This document shows, one piece after another, positions 23,401 through 35,300 of a stretch of DNA of 64,000 nt; within the stretch, counting starts at the first letter, position 1, and each line of letters begins with the position of its first letter. The stretch comes from Euborellia annulipes. Lineage: Eukaryota; Arthropoda; Insecta; Dermaptera; Anisolabididae. A program made the position numbers and the translations under genes. The notes beneath the pieces were generated by a model. It saw only the letters and a list, made by a program, of their open reading frames with translations. It made no database searches and was not told where the DNA came from. The stretch is from positions 1-64,000 of the forward strand of contig JAKCPI010002995.1 in NCBI GenBank assembly GCA_023213315.1, written 5' to 3'.

Positions 23401-26400
23401 AGGCCCAGCAGCTATGTTAATTTCTTTATTTAAGAACCCACAACGACGGTCGACTATGCAACCATCCTCATGGCTAGAGTTCAGTCAACAGAAAAACCTA
23501 GCCAGAAGGATGGTCGCATAGTCGACCGAAACGTCGCTGTGGGTTCTTAAATAAAGAAATTAACATAGCTGCTGGGCCTTTTATTTTCTACAACAATCAT
23601 AATGTTTCAACACGAGAAAATTGAAGTGATCGGCTGCAAAGTGCTAACACACAATTATAACAAACCCGACTTTTCAGCACCATCAAATGAACAAAGATCT
23701 GTACTAGTTGAACAATTTCTCAGCCTGATATTGCCATTAGAGTGCTCTGACAGTAGCAAACAAACAAGCTTTCTATTGGTGTTTTATTTGTTTCCAAAGT
23801 TTAAAATTGAAATATCTCAGAAGTATACCTATATTTATGGGTTAGCACAATCTGCGCCCGACCTCTTCAATCTATCTTCGTGCATATAAATAGATCTTCT
23901 TAGTATGGGTCCATGTAGAAAGATAGTATACAAATTTTCATTGACAAAATAGTGACTGTGATCAGTCAAGATTTAGTAATGAGTTTGAAATGAGTTCCTA
24001 TAACTGTGATTGACTCTCGTCTCACTATGAGATATCGAGAGACTTTTTTATAGGCTATCTCATATATTGCTGACAAAAATTATTGGAATTTTAAGGTTGG
24101 AGCTCAAAAAGCCCGGACTCTCTCGGGGTAAAAACTTGATGAAAATTATTTTTATTGGAATTTTAAACATGAAAATGATGTTAGGTTACAACTAAAGGAC
24201 TCGGGCTCGGGGATTTAGCCCCCCCCCCCCCTGTCTGCGGTCCACTGCATGTCACTCACAATAGATCACAACGTAAAAAGCAGATAAAAGGGGGTCTCAA
24301 ATTAGATTCATAATCGTTAATTTCCTTAATATGTCAAAAGTTGTGGTGCTGCGTCTCAATTATTTTCAACAAAGTTAGATTCAGCATTCACTAAAGAATT
24401 TGCCAGTTTATGTTAATTTGAGCATCTTGTTCTCACTAGCGTAACGATTTTTAGCTGGGCCCCCCGCAAATTTTATTTCGGGCCCCCATTATTAGACCAT
24501 ACAAAAAATATTTTTAAAATACCGTATATCCCTGAACCCTGAGGGCCCCGGGCCCTCTCAAAGAGAAATTTTAATTATTTTGTTTTTATCTAAATTTTTC
24601 AGTTTTTATCGGAGCTACAGTTTTTTAGCACGGCCCGGCCCGAGGGTCCCCCAAGGTCCGGGACCCCCCCGCATCGCGGGGTCTGCGGGGGCGTACGTTA
24701 CGCCATTGCTTGTTCCCTATTGCTGCACAAATAAAGTCATTTTGCATTTTACATTATATTTTACAAATAAAAATTTAAATAATTACCAAATTCGCATCCT
24801 CTACCAATTGACGAATATGGGGCTTAACAATCTTGACAAGTTCACAAAGATTTTTGTTGCAAGGCACCTGGCCTGAAGGAAGTGCCATCACACGTGTACC
24901 AACTGGTTCGCCTGCACTCCCAACTGAAGAATCCATACGAGGCCTTTTTGCCACAGGCGAGTCACTAAAAAACACATTCATTCACTTTAAATAGTGCCGG
25001 ATTAAACAAGATGGAGACCCTTTGGTAGTCAAAAAAGGGAGGAAGGGGGAAATCTTGAAAAATGAGTTCGAGCCCCTCCTCCTTCCTCCCCGAAAAATAA
25101 TTACAGTTCCCCCCTGCAATGGTTGCTAGTTTTACCAGGGGTCGCGAGATTGGATTCACGACAAAAATGTATTTCGATTGAATTGGCTACCTATCAATTT
25201 AAATAAATAGGATCGTGGTCTAAGGGCCCTAGATACCGAAAAAGAGTTAAAAAAATCAAATATTGCGGACATGGTCCCCCCCCCCCCCCAAGAAAAAGTG
25301 AAACAGTATTGGGCCATTCAGGCCCTCGGGTCCCATGGCCCTAACCCAGCGAGGATGGCTTGGCCCATGCCACTCCCCCCAGCCAAATTCCCTAGTTACG
25401 CCCCTGGTTGCGCAGTCCCTAAAAAGCGTGGGGCCCATGGGCAATCGCCTACTCCGCCTAATGGGTAATCCAGCACTGACTTTAGAAATAATCTTTTTAA
25501 GGACAACATGGGCGGACAAAAGAGATATGAAATTCAGCTCGGATTCCTTCAGGAATTATTTCTATTTACTACTATTGGCCTTGTGGATTCAACTAAAAAT
25601 AATAATAATTGCAACATTAAATTCTTTTTTTCTTAAGGTGTATTTTAAAAATAGAAGATAAATATTTTTCTAGGTGCGATGACAAACATTATTTAAATTG
25701 CTGTACAGTTAGCGTTCCCAAATACTTGATTCAATAAATAATATTCTGAAATGTAAAGAGAATTTTATGTTGGTATTATTTTAAAAAATTGCCCTGCCTC
25801 TTCCAATTCCGAGAAAGTGTAGTTAGTTATGAGTAGGGCTCGGATTTCGCCCTATTTGTCTTTTTTTAATTTATGGCTTAAAATTTAGGCCAATATGATA
25901 TGTATACGTTTCATGAAATTCTGAATAAAAGAAGAGGCATTTGTTAGTGCCTATAATGCCTATTTTGGCCGATTCTGGGTTTTGGTGCCTATTTCATCTA
26001 TAAATGCCTTTTTTAGTGCTTATTTTAAGTTCAAATAGCCAATTTCAATTTTTTACGAGCTATACATAGCATAAAATTAAAATTTTTTTGAATTATCAAG
26101 AAAATATTTCAAGAGGGGGGGGGGGAGTAAAAGGGTAATTACCCCCCTACCCCGAGATTTGAAAAAAAAAAATACTTTTTTCGAAAAAAAATTTATTTTT
26201 AATGTAAAAAATTTTAAAAATTAGTACTTAAAAATTTGATTTGAATTTATATTCTGGCAAACAAGTACAGAATGCGCCTTTAAATTACCGAAATTAAGAA
26301 AAGATTGTGTGCTGTGCGACCAGTCACACCAGATTACCAAAAATAAGACATCAATTTTTAAAATTTTTTATATTATTTCTTAAATAAAGCCTTTTAAGTG

Positions 26401-27887
26401 CCTATTTTTTACAATAAATGCCTTTTTAAGTGCCTATTTTAATAATTTTTAGTGCTTAGTTGCCTGCCTATTTTAAAGATTTTGAGTGCCTATAAATCCG
26501 AGCCCTAGTTATGAGTTATAAATATAATATTTTTTTTTATTGATATATTCTTTAAAAATAAAATAAAAATTAATCTAAATTTTAGTATATTTTAAAACAT
26601 TATTTGCCTAAGAAAACAAATTAATAAATATTAATATAAAAATTATTTATCAATCACAATAGAATTTCCTAATACAAATAATCCAAAGATTATGAGATTA
26701 ACAAATAAATAATCAAATTCCACGAATTTATTTTTTCAATTTATTTAACAGAAATGTTAAATAATTAAAGTTTCTCCTGCAGATAAACAAAAATTTAAAT
26801 TAATTGGATACAGGGGACGTGGTCCAAGTATCACTAGTGGAAGCCAATGCATTTTTTTTTCAGTGTTTTTTATAATGGAAATTTTTATTGGAATTCTATT
26901 TTACGTTTGAATAAATGGGTTACATTAAAAATTTTTCATAATAAAAAAAAAACAAAAAAACAAATGGATCACTTGAGATAGTGCAACTGGTTAGTAGAGA
27001 GTGGTGTCCATTGTTCCATCCAACAAAGTCAAATTCATAGTAAATGTGAAATTACAAAAATAATTTTCATAAAAATATCTCATAAACATAAATGAAATTA
27101 TATAGATTCTTAAAAGCTATGTTTTATGATAAGAAATCCAAACAATTTCCTTATGAAAATACGAATGAGTATTCGTCCATGATAAACTATTTTCCCAAAC
27201 CAATTTCTCATTTTTAATTACTTAAAAATTGAAAGAAAATTTAATATAAGTAAAAAAATGAGGAATTATATTTTCTAAGATTCCTTTTATGCGAATCTGC
27301 CTTCTCAATGTCAGTGAGTGACATTTGGCGGGCCTTCAATGAATAACTTTTAGCAAGTTTTCTATTATTAGTACCCATTTCTTAGAATATGCATCATTTA
27401 AAAGAACCCAAATTAAAAAGTTAAGTGCTCTTATACTTGCCTATTAATTACGATGGGTTCCGGGACGGGAATATTAAGTGTTTGATGTACCACAGAAAGA
27501 TCTTGATGTTTAAATTGCGATGTCTCAAGCAATTGATTCAATTCAACAATTTTATTTGGGAATCCATTAAATATCAATTCTTCGGCCTGTATTGGAAAGT
27601 TTTCATTACGTTAATATTATATGTATATATTAATATAAAAGATTAAAAAATAAGGGATAATTACTTTTAACTTGAGAATTTCTTTATATTCTTCCACCTG
27701 TGAAAAAGACTTGAAATGTCATTAAAAAAATTCTGGCAAATAACAATAAAATATTAATTTAAAAAAATCTTGAATGTATAAAATATGGATTAATTTAGAA
27801 ATTAAATGCAACATGTAAAAATAAAGAAAAAATGAAAGCATGGATGATGAGATAGATGCTTACTTTAATATCAGCTTTTTCTCCCAT
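20424..27887 (-). CDS. PSME3: Proteasome activator complex subunit 3 (PA28-gamma / REG-gamma)
   Basis: PA28-gamma forms a heptameric cap on the 20S proteasome in the nucleus and promotes ATP- and ubiquitin-independent degradation. Coding exons (minus): 27887-27864, 27697-27665, 27586-27441, 24964-24787, 23065-22895, 20612-20424, giving 246 residues (human about 254). The N-terminal helix region is followed by LNIPVPEPIVINSDSPVAKR, with AKRPRM as likely nuclear signal. Exon 5 holds the near-invariant activation-loop region (PKIEDGNNFGVSIQED). The last exon ends KKPRTSNADSLY, like the vertebrate terminus. The start MGEKADIK is short but in frame and followed by a donor. Intron 3 has a GC donor. 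Introns 3 and 4 carry hAT elements. The divergent SVOP-like gene begins about 1.5 kb away. Identification is firm. Confidence 0.95.
21774..22021. mobile_element. hAT-type element with poly-G interior
   Basis: The ends are CAGTGGCGGATTAATG and, inverted, AAACCGCCCTTG, with an exact TCTGTATT duplication (21766-21773 and 22022-22029). A G run of more than ten bases lies near the left end and C runs near the right. It sits in the last intron of PSME3. A related element is at 30184-30442. Confidence 0.85.
23389..23591. mobile_element. Inverted-repeat element with hammerhead-like core
   Basis: The arms of about 58 bp are nearly perfect inverses, beginning GTAGAAAATAAAAGGCCCAG. The centre holds a decayed hammerhead-like motif (about 23499-23537): CAGAAGGA, a 5-bp stem GGTCG/CGACC, then GAAAC-GTC. 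CAACAATCATAAT occurs at 23342-23354 and again at 23591-23603, which may be a 13-bp target duplication of a larger insertion (23355-23590). It lies in intron 4 of PSME3. Confidence 0.7.
24434..24708. mobile_element. hAT-type element, GC-rich
   Basis: The ends are CACTAGCGTAACG and, inverted, CGTTACGCCATTG. The flanks CTTGTTCT and CTTGTTCC match at 7 of 8. The right half is strongly GC-rich (GGCCCGGCCCGAGGGTCC). It lies in intron 4 of PSME3, about 80 bp from exon 4. Confidence 0.65.
25834..26507. mobile_element. hAT-type element with GTGCCTAT-rich interior
   Basis: The ends are TAGGGCTCGGATTT and, inverted, AAATCCGAGCCCTA, with an exact GTTATGAG duplication (25826-25833 and 26508-26515). Short motifs such as AGTGCCTATTTT and AATGCCTTTTT recur through both halves. 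A C/G-rich block at 26116-26337 resembles the 17347-17615 element but lacks its outer ends. It lies in intron 3 of PSME3. Confidence 0.8.
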
Positions 27888-29396
27888 TATGTGTTGATTT
27901 ATTACAGATATTGTATGGTACAAAATTTTTTATTTGATGCAAAAAAGAATTTTGACCTAAAATGATTAAATATGTTGTCTAATAGTATGAATGTTATTTT
28001 CTGGTCTGTGTGAAGTTGAGGTTAGGAATAGACGGGATCTGGGAACGTCTGGGCAGGGAACAAAGAGTAAAGAGTCACTGGTTCTAGTAGTTGAATCAAA
28101 TCGTTCCTTTTGGTGAACGATTTGATCACCTCTCTTGCAATTTTTTTTTTTTTTTAACTATTTCTCATTCTTTTTTGTATTATACATTTTTGAGATTTAT
28201 TCTTTATAATTTTTTATTTTATCAAACAATCTTTTCAGTACCATGGATTTTTATTCTTTTTAGTTTTATTTTTCTTAAAAAAAATTATTTTGAACAGCAT
28301 TGTCAACCAAGGGCGGATCCAGAGGCGTTTCTCGGGGGGGGGGGGGGGGGTTGACTGATCGCACAGCACACAATTTTCTCTTAATTTCGGTAATTTAAAG
28401 GCGCATTCTGTACTTGTTTCCCAGAATATAAATACAAATCAAAATTTTAAGTATTTTACATTAAAAATACATTTTTTTTTTCGAAAAAAGTATTTTTTTT
28501 TTTCAAATCTGGAGAGGGATAATTACCCCCTTTACCCCTCCCACCCTTGTATCTGCCTTTGTTGTCAACACAGAATAATTATATTATAAATCTGTGATTG
28601 CCAACGATTTAACTCTTTTTTTTTGAAACAAACTTTTTTCTACAAGAAAACACTTAGTTGTTTTTCTTTCTATTTATATAAATATTAGTGAAACCTCACA
28701 TATATTAAATAATTTTACTTATTTATATGATAATTAAAATTTTAAAAAGTTGCCCGAAAAAACTGTCAGTTCATCGTTCACTCTATATCGTTCCTTCTTG
28801 ATCAAGACCCACGCGGGAAAACTCAACCTCAAAATATTTGCTTTTTTTAATTTCTTCTTAACAAATAATTTATATAAGAAAATTTCTTCTACATAATTTT
28901 AATATTATTAATGTCAAATTTAGCATGATTAAAACCTAAGAAAATATAATTTACAGAAGCCTAATGATTGAAAAATGGTTGTTTGTTCATTTCCCTCTTT
29001 TTTTTTATACCTATGCTGCCATCTATATATATTTCAATTTAAATAAAAAAAAACTATTGTCAAAAAAATTTTAGAATAAATTAATTATTAAAAACATAGA
29101 TAATAGATTAAAATTTCCTAAGTATTTTTATAATTCTATAATAATAATTAATTTACATTAAAGAATAAAACACTGTGTATGGATTCTTTCAAATGTCTTT
29201 AATCATCGTTAAGTTAATAATTTTTTAAATCAACATGAAACAGACGGGAAAGAAAAGATAATTACGTGGATAAAAGTTTGTTCAAATTTACATATTTAAT
29301 TGTATTATTATTTATTAACTTATTATTTTAACAAATGCATTTTTTAGATAAAATAGTCAATGTCAATGAGAAATTTGTTAAGCACCTTTTAATAAA
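27888..29396. other. Divergent upstream region shared by PSME3 and SVOP-like gene
   Basis: This spacer should hold both promoters. A less AT-rich patch lies at 28010-28090. A hAT element occupies 28308-28561, so the region is partly transposon-derived. I could not place a convincing TATA box or initiator for either gene. The rest is AT-rich. Confidence 0.45.
28308..28561. mobile_element. hAT-type element, inverted relative of 17347-17615
   Basis: The ends are CAAGGGCGGATCCAGAGG and, inverted, TTGTATCTGCCTTTG, with an exact TTGTCAAC duplication (28300-28307 and 28562-28569). A long G run follows the left end. The interior includes half of the foldback hairpin (TGACTGATCGCACAGCACAC). Confidence 0.85.
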
Positions 29397-32300
29397 ATGT
29401 TTAACAATTTACGTCATGCCAAAAATAGAATTTTATCTTCATCTTCAGGTAATTAAAATTTTAACATGAGAACATTTAATTATATAAATTTTTTATTTGA
29501 AATAGATGTGATAAATAACAAAAGATCTGGAGATCAACATAAAACATAACTACTACATACGTACTCATTAATCTTAAATCTTATAATGATATCAGAGGCA
29601 TTCTTTTGAAAACTCTCTCAATTTTCAAAATAAATTCCTATTACTCACTAAAAATTTCATTTTTTCTATAGGAGGATATGAAGACCTTGATGGCACTTCC
29701 ACGTCGCAGCCTTCACCTACAACAAGTCAGCTGATTGCGGCTCTGCAAAGTCCTCTAGATGGATCCCGACGATTTCCTCCTCCTTCTGTTATTGAAGATA
29801 TTGGGGAAATGCCATCCATATCTGTAGTTCCTGATGGTATATTCTCTATTTAATTATTATTAATTCAATAAACAATAGATGAAAGGAGCAGTCAGCCAGG
29901 TAAATAGTATTTACAAAAAAATCTGGTGTGACTGGTCGCACAGCACACAATTTCTCTTACCTTGGGTCATCTAAAGTTGTGTTCTGTGCTTGTCACACCA
30001 GATTTTTTGTGTCGACAAATTTTTAGTTTCCGACAGTGCGGTACATTTGAATTTTTTTTTTATTTTTTAAAACATTCACCTTTTTTTCCTTTCACACTCA
30101 CATTCACACATACACAGTCTTTTCGGCAACTTAGGCCATATAAGACTTTATACGATGACCGTTATTTATGAATATATATATATCAGGGGCGAATTAAAGG
30201 GGGGGGGCGATCACCCCCCCCCCCCCCGAGAAGAAATTCAACAAGTTATAAAAACTAGTAATCTAAAGAAATTATGATTTTCGCTCTTTAATTTCAATTG
30301 AATTTGCCACCAATCAATTTAAATAAATAGGAAAGAGGTCTAAATGGCCTTAGATGCCGACAAAGTCCTTAAATAAAAAAATAAAAAAAAAAACAAAAAA
30401 ATCCGCCCCCCCCCCCGACAAAATTGCATTAATCCGCCCCTGATATAATATATATATTATATATATTGGGAAATACCTGGACCCCCAATAGATAGATTAA
30501 TAACATACGAGTATCGTTTAAAGTCTTATATGGCCCAAGTTGCCGAAAAGACTGTGTGAATGTGTGTCTGAGTGTGAGTGTAAATGAGAAAAAAGTGTGT
30601 TAAAAAAAAAATAAAAAAAAGACTTATGTACATTTGATTTGACTACAAATCATTTGAAATAAATAGGGATGCGGTCTAAATGGCCTTAGATGCCAAAAAA
30701 AAGACTTAAAAAAAAAAAAAAAAAAAAATTATCTACACTTGAAAGGCTGATGATGGCACAGTAAATAATCTATGTCGAACCGTCTTGATTAAAGAGTATA
30801 TTTAATAATATAGGCTTTTTTCATTTGCCTGCAAACCTCTTCCTTATTATAATTAATCCTAGTAACAGCCACATAATATGTATAAATTATTCAATTTCAG
30901 CTTCAAAACATACACAAATTTCTAATTTTTGTTTTTCATTATCAGATACTTTTACTGTAACTCAAGCGGTTGATCAATTCGGTTTTGGGCGATTTCAAGT
31001 CAGACTTTCATTATTTACTGGACTCTGCTGGATGGCAGATTCTATGGAAATGACAATCCTTAGCATTTTATCTCCAGCTTTACATTGTCAATGGAATTTA
31101 ACACGATATCAACAAGCGCTCACGACTACGGTATTCTAATCACATACATAAAATTATCTTTTTTTTCAAACTTTATTAAATTAAACGTACTTTTTTAATT
31201 CATAGGTAGTATTTTTGGGCATGATGATAAGTTCAACATTCTGGGGAAATCTTTCTGATAGATATGGACGAAAAGTGGTAAGTTCATTTTTATTGATTAA
31301 TAATTAAATTTTTTTTTTCATCTTTTAATAAAGCTTTCCTTTCTAGGCTTTATCGTTATGCGCCTGGTTACTCTCTATATACGGATTACTTTCATCATTT
31401 GCTCCAAGTTTTTATTGGATCCTTTTTCTTCGAGGATGTGTAGGTTTTGCGATTGGATGCGTCCCTCAATCGTACGTTTACATAAATCCTTTTAATTTAT
31501 CTATTTGTTTTAACAATATTGCTATGAAAGCAATTAACACCATTTTACACAAACTGTTGAAGGTACATGAGCCAGAAAGAATATTTTGGAAATGCATTGG
31601 CTATTCAGTAGAATACTTGAATCGTTTAATTAATGAAGAGCTATGACTGTAGACATAATGTTGATAGAATAAGAAAAAATGAGACTTATGCAACAAACCG
31701 AAACTCCTTAACTACGCTGATTTTTCGGCAAGGATGTAGAAAGGGAAAAATAAAAAACACAAAGTTTTATATTCTTCCAAATAAGTTTAATTCCAAATAT
31801 TTTTATTTTTCCCTTCCTACATCCTTGCCGAAAAATCAACGTGGTTGAGGTGTTTCGGTTCTATAATTCTCTCGGTATCACTCATTAAGCTTATGCAACA
31901 AATGTTATTTTTTTTAAATTAACGTCCGTCCTCACGATTAACGTTTCAAATACCAGGTCTAAGCCATCCTTAGAGCCATTTGAAAATAATCTAACAAGGG
32001 GAGGGCACGACCTTGGGATTTCATTTTGGGATGAAACTTCGGGTAATGATTGTACACCTTTAGGGGGTTCACCCCATGAATATTTCATATTTTTTAATTT
32101 TTCTCCTAGGGTGACTCTCTACGCTGAATTTCTACCTACCAAACAACGAGCTAAATGCGTGGTTTTATTAGACGTGAGTGAGGATCTTGGAATTGGGGCA
32201 CGTGGATCTATTCTCTCTTGATATCTCCTCTCTTCGGTATTGGCGCTTCTTATAGGTGACTAAATTTCTTGTACAGACAAAACTAACTCATTTTTATTAA

Positions 32301-35300
32301 TGCTTATTATCTCTTTATTTTATAATCAAAATCTTGATTAACAATGTAAAATATGCATGCCATTAATAATAACTTTATGAAGGTATAAATAATATTGGCT
32401 ATTTTTACTTTCTCTTATCTATATATACCTGGTAGATGTTAGTATAGATATAGAGAGAAAGTATTGGTTTCATGTCAAAGATTCGATGTCAAGATTTTGA
32501 TGGATATACACGTTTGAGTCCTAAAAAGTAGTTTTCGTTTTGGTCTGTCTGTCTGCGTGTGTTCAATGAAGGAATTGAGCTAGGAAGTTGAAATTTTTTA
32601 TTTAATTTAGACACCCTCCTGGAGCGTGAAAATAAGCTTTTAATTAAAAAAGTACTAGTACTTTACTGATGTACTATTTGCTCTAACGATTTTTTTTTAA
32701 ATTCATAAATCAATTATTTTTTAGATGCTCTTTAAAATGTTTATTCTCATTTTGTCCTTGAAATCTTCTGAAGGCCACTTTATTCTTGTACGTACATCAT
32801 CATCAAATGTACCATACTGTCAGAAACTAAATATACGTCGACTCAAAAAATCTGGTGTCACAAGCACAGCACAAAACTTTTTCTTACCTTCGGTAATCGA
32901 AAGTTTGGTGCTGTGCTTGACAGACCAGATTTTTTTAATTTTGGTATTGAAATTGAATTTATTTTTACACTTATAATATATAAAAGAAAAAAAAAGTAAT
33001 TAATATAGTTTTACTTAATCTTATTCCCCTAAAATTTAGGTATATCACTTATGATTATTCGGACACAAGTTTTTGTTGAGAATTAAAATCTTGGAATTAA
33101 AAAAACTTATTAAAAAATCTGGTGTGACTGTCGTACAGCACACAACTTTCGATTACCGAAGGTAAGAGAAAGTTGTGTTCTGAACTTGTCACACCAGATT
33201 TTTTCGTGTCGACATATATTTAGTTTCCGCCTATATATTAGAATTTTAAGCATGAAAGAATTGACCTAGGAGGTTGAAATTTTATATTTAAGTTAGGCAC
33301 CCCCCTAGAGCGTGAAAATAAGCTTTTAGTCAAAATCGGTCAAAGAGTACTACTACTTTACTGATGTACTTTTTCAGTTTTTTTTAGATTTTCTCAAAAT
33401 TCGTTCCAACGATTTTGATTAAAATTCAAAAATCAATTATTTTTTAGATGCTCTTTAAAATGTATATTTTCATTTTGCCATTAAAATATTGTGAAGTCCA
33501 CTTTACTCTTGTACTTCATAGAGAAGATAGAAGAAATGGTTGCCATGTTAACAAAATAAAAATATTTTCCCATACTTATAAATTTTACATCTTGAATTCT
33601 AATATATCGGCGGAAACTAAATATATGTCGACACAAAAAATCTGGCGCGACAGGCACACCAGATTTTTAAATATATTATTACTGTATCTTTGTAAATAGT
33701 TTTAATATTTAAGAAATTTAATAAATTAATCTTCAAATAAGTTGTATGCTGGATAATCTTCACATCATTTCAGATTGTCTCTGCCTTGGATGCTTTCTTC
33801 GAAAATCTAATATTTTTTTTCCATACATGAAGTTATTCTAAATTTCTCTATATGTGATGCGAAAAGTGAAAAGGGACCTCTTGTCAGCGAAGGAAAATTA
33901 TCGGTTCGGGCATTTTAGTTGAATTAGTCAAAAATATCGATTTTTGGTTGATGAATGCGATTCTTCAATATTTCCTATATACAGGTTTATTCGATAATTT
34001 TAGCAATGAGAATCGGATAAATACTATAAAATAATCGATTTAGTAACCTTAAATATAATTTTTCATTGGGTTTAAATGCGTTTTTTATACCTCTAACTTT
34101 GAAAGGCTGTAACTCTTAGTTTTTGAGATATCATAGTGGTTTTGGTCTTAAAATGTTCAGGAAATTATCCTCTACAATAAAATATCAATTGAAATTTCCG
34201 ACAAGAGGTCCCTTTTCACTTTCTGCATCACATTTGCATTGAAATCAACTAGTCCCTTAGTGTTATAAATATTAATGTATTTTCAGTATATACAGGGTTT
34301 CCCAAAATGAAAGAGCAGATTTCAATTTCGTATTACAGACAAACTATGAAAGATAGAAACACATTGCGCATGTCATTGGATAGAGGAAGGTTCAAAGTTT
34401 TGACACATGGACCTTTCTTTTTTGCGGAGCGAACTCTAACAGGAATGTCATATCTGGACATGCTGCAAAACTGGTTGTTTCCTCAACTTCATGAAGATTC
34501 AAATGACTTCATTTTCATGCAAGATGGCGCCCCCCCCCCTCACTTTCACCATGAGGTACGGCGTTATCTCAACAACACCATTCCACAACGTTAGATTGGG
34601 AGAGGTGCACAATAAGACCTTGTTCATTGTTTCTGGTCTCCCAGGTCCCCAGATCTTACTCCCTGTGTTTTTTTTCTGTGGGGGTACATAAAAGAGACAG
34701 TGTTTGTCTTACCTATGCCAGCTACTCTTCAAGATCTGCGAAATCGATTTAGAAATGGACTACCGTTTCGATGTTTTTCGAGCAACACATGGCGCTCATG
34801 TTGAGTGTATGATGTAGTGTCAAAACTTTGAACCTTCCTCTATCCAGTGACATACGCAATGTGTTTCTATCTTTCATAGTTTGTCTGTAATACGAAATTG
34901 AAATCTGCTCTTTCATTTTGGGACACCCTGTACATGTATGTTTCAGTTTTGACTGAAAGTCTTTGGCAAAACTAGTTTTGAAAAGTTTCATATCTTTATA
35001 GTACATTTTTTAAAAGTAATTTAATAAGAAGGCTCCCGCCCCAAGAAAAATTGAAACAATATGGGGCCTTACAACCCCCCGGGGCCCATGGCCCTCCCTT
35101 CCCTCCCCGAGGACCCATGGCCCCCTCCAGCCAAATTCCCTAGTTACGCCCATGACTATCCTATTGACTGACTTCGTATTCTCTCACATATTTCTGACCT
35201 TCCATTGTTAAAATTAATATAGGTTTAATGATGATGGATTCATGAAAAAAACAAGACGAATGCAGCCAAATATTATTTTATTTCAAATCTCGCCCTCACG

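Noticed and set aside
23602..23889. 95-codon plus-strand frame
   Set aside because: It lies inside a PSME3 intron on the opposite strand and begins at the edge of a repeat; no family or splice support.
27425..27646. 73-codon plus-strand frame
   Set aside because: It is antisense to PSME3 exon 3.
34749..35006. 85-codon minus frame
   Set aside because: It is the inverted repeat of the mariner element read backwards; the same residues appear in the plus frame at 34307.
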